Made by a program: the position numbers and the translations under genes. Shown here piece after piece: positions 58,426-64,000 of a stretch of 64,000 bases of DNA. Each line of letters opens with the position of its first letter. Positions within the stretch are counted from its first letter, which is position 1. The notes under the pieces were generated by a model, which saw only the letters and a program-made list of their open reading frames with translations, was not told the origin of the DNA and searched no databases. The stretch is from Sistotremastrum niveocremeum HHB9708 (lineage: Eukaryota; Basidiomycota; Agaricomycetes; Sistotremastrales; Sistotremastraceae), in NCBI GenBank assembly GCA_001630475.1, contig KV419452.1, positions 3,403 to 67,402 on the forward strand, in the 5' to 3' direction.

Positions 58426-61086
58426 ATGAGTCAAACGCCCCAGTGTCTCCAGAATCCTTCCGCTATGACACCCGAAGGAATTCAGCTCTTCCAGACCCAT
58501 GGCCATCCCAATCTGGAACCTCCGGCGATGGCGCCGGTGACCAGTGGTCCTTTTCGTCCAACCCACGGTCCTACAGATTCACCAGGGATTGCAACGAGCG
58601 GACAGACACGATCCCCGTCTCCCCTGACATGTTCGTATCTCTTTTTTGAGCCTGGAGATATTTGCTGAACTGAATTATCTAGTCATGAATCCACAAAATG
58701 CCATAGACACGTTTTCGACAATGCCTTCGCCAGTCTTAGGTGGACAATTCCAATATAGCGCTTCTTCTGTACGTATTCTCACTCGTTATGATGCAGCTTC
58801 ACTCATCCCTTTTCAATTAGCCTCAGCAATGGAATTCTCCCGCGACGCCGACAGGTTCTGTTTACGAGAACTTCTCATCGGGGTCGTCCTCTCAGCGTCA
58901 CTTCCCTCGATCAAGTGTCCAGGCCCAACTGGAGCAAAGCAATTGCCAGCTGCAATCAGCTCTCAGCGAGGTGACCCGCCTTGAAAGAGAGAATAGAGAT
59001 CTCAAAGCCAAATTGGGGGAGCTTGAGTAAGTTTTTTGCTTAATTATCCCTGTAATGTACAGACGCTGATCACTATGCCCAGTTTGCGCTTCCATCAAGT
59101 CCTTACTCGTATCGCCAGCCCTACTTCACACGTCCAAGCTGCTGCTCCCAGGGAGGGCGAGGCTTCTCCGTTGCTATTGCCCTTGGACAAAGATCGGTAC
59201 CCGCACGTCAAATTCTGGGATAGCGAAGACTTCACCAAAGCCTCCTCACTTCCTTATCAACCTCTCTCCGACGATGAAAACAAAGTCATGCGGTATGCCG
59301 AAAGCGAGGACGGCGTACCGCCAACCGAAGGCACGGCCCGTGCGATTCGCAAACAGGTTAAGGCGATCTTCAATCAGATTCGAGAGAAGAAAGCAATGAA
59401 AGGGTTGGAACTGCCCGCATCATGGGGGCCGATGGACGCAGCCACCAAGAAGGAATTTCAAGTCGACCTCTACACCAACTTCCCCTATCTTCGACTTTGC
59501 TCACATCATTGGAAAGCAGAGAGGCTTGGCACCAGCTTGTACTATGGCTGGCACAACGACAACGTCCGCACGAAGAACCCGTTGAAGACTGAGAGCAGCG
59601 ACGCCGATGCCGTGGCGGTCTTGCAGCACAAAACAATAAAGAAGCGGCGGTCTCAGAACGACGAAATCGGACCTCGCCCTCCAAAACGCTGCAAATCTGC
59701 GTTGTCGACATCGGTATCCCCTTCAGTCTCCAATGTCACGCTTCCAATGCCAGCCATCCTGTCCCCCTCCCACATTGCAAATATTTCACCTCTTGCACCA
59801 TCTCCGAATATCGTGGTACCGACCCCCACGGATCACACGTCTTCTCTTACGCTCCCCATATCCCCTCAACTTCCTTCACAACCTCCTCCGCCGCCTCTCA
59901 ATCCCCTTAGCACACAGATCCCTCGTCGCGTGCCTACCCCCCCGCCTGCATTCGGCCCCCTTCCAATTGCTACATCCTCCATCCCCCCCGATCCGCTGTA
60001 CGGGCTCGAACCTCGTGCGTCAGCGGGACTTGTAGTAACCCCCGCCGTGGACGAACCAGTCTCCTTCACTGGAGACGATATTGACGGGGATGAAAGGGGT
60101 GACGAAAGGGAAGAGAGTGAGGAGGTCGAAGAGGATGAGGAGATGGAGGAGATGCAGCCCGTGTTCGATCCACCAAACAATCATCAGCTCCCTTCTTCCA
60201 TTCCTACGACCGCTAACCTCGCATCTCCTTTGGCAGCCCCTCCTAGCAGCTATGCAGTCTCACCGGCTGCTTCATCGCTCCGCATACCGGCGTTCACGTC
60301 CCTCGATCCACAGTCCATGGATCTTGACTTTCTGAGTGCCAGCAAAGTTCCGCAAATGTAAGCATCTCATATAATATTTTCTTATCAATGCTAATTGTGA
60401 ACGTACAGCGAACTTACGCAACCATCGTCTCCCCTCCCAATACCTCCCGTCGCTGATCAAATCGCCCCATCTCTCCCAACCGGCTTCACTCTGTCAGACC
60501 AACTCATGGTCCCAGGAACCCAACCGGTCGCTCGAGCTCCAACCCCTCCTTCCTCTTTTCCGACGCCAAAAAGCGCACTGTGAGTCATTCATTTACTGCG
60601 ATCTCCCTACACGGCCTAACACCTTTTCTAGTGCAAGTTTCGTTCCACCTCCTCGACCACCGTCCCCTCCTCCTCCGCCACCGCCTGCTGCGACCACTCT
60701 CAGCGACTCCAATCGGCCTAAACCAAAGGGCAAGAACAAGAAAGATGACGTCTATGTCCCTAACAGTACCAAACAGCCTCGGTATGTATTTCTCATGTAT
60801 TCTCGCACCGTCCTAACATCTTCGTGTAGCAATGTTTGCGGTATAGAATGGATTGCGAAGAATCCGGGAGGGACAGTTGGGGAGTACAAAGAATACTGGG
60901 ATAGTCTTTCGCCGGAGGAAAAAGCGGTGAGTCGTTGTCTGCCGCGACAATGTCTATTCTTGAACTAACGTGCGTTGAACACCTATAGAGCTATACTGCT
61001 GCTAGCCGGGTGAGTGATATCATGCGATCAAAGTTTTCTTACTCACTGTTGTTCAGAAAGCTGCTAAGGCCTCCACGGACGCGTAG
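58426..61086 (+). CDS. Pro-rich 744-aa protein of a repetitive Agaricomycete type
   Basis: Nine exons (58426-58630, 58683-58768, 58827-59026, 59083-60357, 60409-60579, 60632-60781, 60830-60926, 60989-61009, 61057-61086). A leucine-zipper-like coiled coil (SEVTRLERENRDLKAKLGEL) precedes a globular part with YPHVKFWDSEDF, KVMRYAESEDGVPP, ARAIRKQVKAIFNQIREK, FPYLRLCSHHWKAERLGT and YYGWHNDN. I recall this W..LRLC..HWKA pattern from many near-identical, often repeated, uncharacterised proteins in mushroom genomes. The rest is Pro/Ser-rich with an acidic run, ending KNPGGTVGEYKEYW and a basic tail. A DNA-binding or transposon-linked role is inference; no enzyme motif is present. Confidence 0.75.
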
Positions 61087-61961
61087 AGGATGCGATGCGC
61101 GTTTCATTCAGCTATTGATTGTGGCGTGCTAGTGCGGAGTGCCCTTGTAGTTGTTTTCTTTTTCTTTTTGTTGGTGGCTGTGGACGATCGATGCTGGGCA
61201 ATGGTGGGCAATGTGTCGGTAATGGATTTGAAATCAGGAATTTCATTGTATCACCTAGATTAGCATGGATCTAGATATATATAATGATTTATCTGTTCCT
61301 ATCTACGTGGCTATACATTGAGGACCATATGATCAATGCATCCTCATTTTATGATCCTTCTTTTGTCATGAATTGAAAATTGCTGAACGTGGATCCACAT
61401 ATGTATGTGGACCGCCGTGGATTGCATGACATGGAAGGGCATATATCAATCTATTGTTCAAAGTGTCGATGAGGTTCTATATACGCTGTCAAATGTTTAT
61501 CAATGCAGAATTGGAGTACACGGAAAATTCATCGACCAGCATAGAATATCATTTTTTCGAAAGCTCGTTGAATCTGTGCTGAGCTATGTACGACGACGGA
61601 CAACCACGAGAAACTATGAAACATTGCTCGGCACAAATATAGGAAACATTGGCTGGCATTGCTGGCGATAGCGGTACATTGCAATAACGTAGGGAGACTC
61701 GAGCAGATCGCACGGACACACGTGGAGCTCCATGGTATCACATTGCTAAAATGGTGCATTTGGCTACGTCTATCCACGACCCTCGAGGTCGGCTCCAGGC
61801 ATCGCGAAACATAGCGGTGCATCGTTGTGCATCAGAACAATTCTGACTGGGAATATTGATCCCGACGGCGCCTCCCCTCAACCGCCGCCTCTTGTCGATC
61901 GATCGCGTTGAGATTCAGGCTCGCCCTAGCGCCACAAAGCTCATGATTTCACCTGCAACTG
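61087..61961. other. Intergenic, no gene recognised
   Basis: About 875 bp between the 744-aa gene and the hAT-like element. No supported coding frame. Confidence 0.45.
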
Positions 61962-61969
61962 CTCAGGTG
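61962..61969. repeat. Left 8-bp target-site duplication
   Basis: CTCAGGTG directly before the left terminus of the hAT-like element, identical to 63472-63479. Confidence 0.9.
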
Positions 61970-63471
61970 TAGTGATGCCGCCGTCCGGTCCGGCAAAGCG
62001 TCCGAACCCGGTCCGAACCGAACTGAACCGGCGGTCCGGTTCAGGTTCAGGTTCGGTTCGACCTGGGGGACCAACGGTTCGGTCCGCGGTTCGAGCTGTT
62101 TGCCTGGCAGCCCGGACGCGGTTCGAACCGAACTGAACCGCGGACCGATGATCAAGACGAGCGTTAATGATTCCATAGAGAACACAAATTTTGAGTTACA
62201 GAAAGTAGAAGTGGTATTACATTCATAATTCGGACTGCAAATATCGTTAACGCCGTTATGTCCGTAACCCAACAGACGACCACAACGCGCCAGCAACCCT
62301 CCAACACACCATCGTCTGATCATCGTGGCTGGCACTGGCTGCCATGACCCATCGGCTCGTGTCTCCCGCACGCTCTACACTGTCAACTCTTCGCATACTG
62401 TCAATCACCATGGCTTGAACGTCGCCGCTTGGTCCCAGAACGTGCGAGTAACTACATCCCATTGCTACATCCCGTCCCTCGTCCTCTCCCTCTGGCAACA
62501 ACCGCTCGCGACGACAAGCTTGGTGCTTGTCGTCGCACGCTTGCGACATCAGTGACTTGGCGTCACTGATGTACGCCGTTCCTCACTCAAAGCTCCAGAC
62601 AGTGACTTGGCGTCATTGATTTGGCTCGGACGACTCGTCGACACTTTTCAGCAGCCATTCAAATTCGGCCCAAGATTCCTTCTCTGAAGCTTTCGTTGGC
62701 AGTACGAGTGTAGCAACTTGAAAAGTTGATTATGAGACGGTCAGAGGGAAGGCGGTGACGAGCACTGGTACCCAGAGTCAAGGTGCGTGTTCTACAGCTA
62801 CCCTTGCTATCTCATACTCATTTCTGTGATCTTTACCCCAGCCTCGGCTCTTCACTTTCTCATCGACTCACCCACAATCGCTCGCAGTACATTTGCTGCT
62901 ATCTCGCGACTTCCTACGGTACTCGCTGTCTTCGTTCCCTAGCGCATGCGACCTGGACATATGTATGCCCGCAACACTTGCGCAACATCGTCTGCTTACT
63001 CTGTTAATCCACTCGTATGTTCGCGCGACTCGTGACTGCCAACTAACGCCATTGCGGCTTCACGCCACGTTGTTCGTCGACCTTGGTCTGTCAATATCTG
63101 CTACACTTTTCGATTATCTCGTCAGGTCGCAGCCGCGTTCGCAACTGCTTCCTACTTAGATCACATTCGATCCATTATTCTTTACAGCTCCCTGTGTCAC
63201 TAGCCTCAATCAATATATAAATACTCTTCCTCGAGCTTTTTTTATCTCTCCCTTGCTACCAAGACTTTCAGGGCACGAAAAAAAAACCTTCACCTGAACA
63301 AGGCGTCCGACAAGCGTCCGGACCGCGTCCGAACCGAACCGGACCACCTATGAACCGGACGCCAGGTTCGGTTCAGGTCCGGGCGTTCTGGGGAGGACCG
63401 AACCGAAGTTCGGTTCGAGGTTCGGGCTCAAGAGGTCAAGGACCGAACCGAACCGAACTTCGGCATCACTA
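61970..63471. mobile_element. Non-autonomous hAT-like DNA transposon, 1,502 bp
   Basis: The termini TAGTGATGCCG (61970-61980) and CGGCATCACTA (63461-63471) are perfect 11-bp inverted repeats, bounded by identical 8-bp duplications CTCAGGTG. An 8-bp duplication with a short TAGTG-type end is the hallmark of the hAT superfamily. Both subterminal regions (61980-62150, 63300-63460) are packed with GGTTCGG/CCGAACC hexamers in both orientations, as expected of transposase-binding arrays. The interior has no transposase-like frame, so it would need an enzyme supplied in trans. The perfect duplication suggests recent insertion. Confidence 0.88.
62508..62572. repeat. Two adjacent perfect hairpins inside the hAT-like element
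   Basis: First hairpin: GCGACGACAAGC (62508-62519) pairs with 62525-62536 across a TTGGT loop. Second hairpin: ACATCAGTGAC (62546-62556) pairs with 62562-62572 across a TTGGC loop. A degenerate copy of the second (CAGTGACTTGGCGTCATTGAT) follows near 62599-62619. Confidence 0.85.
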
Positions 63472-63479
63472 CTCAGGTG
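63472..63479. repeat. Right 8-bp target-site duplication
   Basis: CTCAGGTG directly after the right terminus of the hAT-like element, identical to 61962-61969. Confidence 0.9.
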
Positions 63480-64000
63480 CACAACCTCAACCCAATCCCG
63501 ATACTTCTCATTTCCACGACTAGCGAAACCATAAGCCCTCGCTGAACGACGTTTCAGAGAATGGCTTGCTGTTTATTCGCCCTTCCACGATCTTCGAGGG
63601 TTCCAGGTCACGCGTGGCCACTCGCCAGGAACAGAGACAATGGAAGTTATGGAACACTTTGAGATTCACATGATTCCCATATTGGGTTCTGTTTGCGGTC
63701 GGAGGACGCGGCGCTGCGACCCAAGCGCGAATATGATGACGGAATTGGACGCAGGTTGCAGTCACCCCAATTCACAATGCTATTGTATAGTGAACTCATC
63801 GAATATACACAGAAGGGCGGGTGCTCTCCTAACTAGGAAGGTCGTCCTGCTCAGTACTCTCTCGCTTCCGCCTTTGCACTGCCAGTTTGCAGCCCCAGGA
63901 CCCCAGGGCAGTGATCATTGTCGAATGTTCAGTACGCAACTGCTGTCCTCGAGTCCCAAATAAGCTGGATGATGATATAGACAAATTATCGAATAGCATC
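63480..64000. other. Right edge of window, no gene recognised
   Basis: 520 bp with no supported reading frame; a gene running off the edge cannot be excluded. Confidence 0.4.

Noticed and set aside
61970-62160. GGTTCGAA-like motifs resembling tRNA B-boxes
   Set aside because: They are part of the hAT subterminal repeats; no cloverleaf or A-box accompanies them.

Overview
This window is basidiomycete (Agaricomycete-type) nuclear DNA. Genes are broken by many introns of about 45-60 bp with GT..AG ends, spacing is tight with many divergent and convergent pairs, and the transposase and repeat-associated proteins resemble families common in mushroom-forming fungi. All gene models were spliced by hand from the bases. 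Except where stated, every exon junction keeps phase and the summed exon length is a multiple of three.

Layout. 0.3-3.9 kb (-): TRK potassium transporter in 17 exons, including exons of 8, 16 and 5 nt. 4.2-5.0 kb (+): Ser/Pro-rich unknown. 6.4-7.6 kb (+): about ten C2H2-like zinc fingers. 7.9-8.6 kb (+): TMEM70-like mitochondrial protein. 8.7-10.2 kb (-): APH-fold kinase. 10.7-11.8 kb (-): PP2A leucine carboxyl methyltransferase. 12.2-14.0 kb (-): class III CoA-transferase, divergent from a zinc-type medium-chain dehydrogenase at 14.3-15.8 kb (+). 17.1-18.1 kb (+): fucose-lectin-like protein. 18.4-22.8 kb (+): TRAPPC11. 22.9-23.3 kb (-): small Cys-rich metallothionein-like gene. 26.1-28.2 kb (+): NADPH oxidase NoxA. 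28.8-29.2 kb (-): ubiquitin-like Hub1/UBL5, in exons too small to appear as one reading frame.

29.5-35.7 kb: a divergently transcribed pair of large proteins of unknown function (539 and 1087 aa), the best candidate here for an undescribed two-gene module. 36.1-38.8 kb (-): LtrA-like membrane protein with one in-frame stop. 40.1-40.8 kb (+): small beta-trefoil-like protein. 41.1-46.3 kb: NOP4/RBM28 and YIF1, head to head with 51 bp between start codons. 47.9-50.1 kb (+): type I metacaspase.

From 50 kb rightward the DNA is accessory: an intact Tnp2 (CACTA/EnSpm) transposase gene, an orphan 432-aa gene using a GC-AG intron, a decayed minisatellite, a TA-flanked MITE that contains the assembly gap, a 744-aa proline-rich protein of a repetitive fungal type, and a 1,502-bp non-autonomous hAT-like element with a perfect 8-bp target duplication. 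No tRNA, rRNA, CRISPR array or retroelement was seen. The housekeeping genes share no pathway; they cover ion transport, trafficking (TRAPPC11, YIF1), ribosome biogenesis, splicing modification (Hub1), PP2A control, ROS signalling and cell death. Several lectin-like, trefoil-like and unknown proteins could belong to fungal defence, but that is inference.
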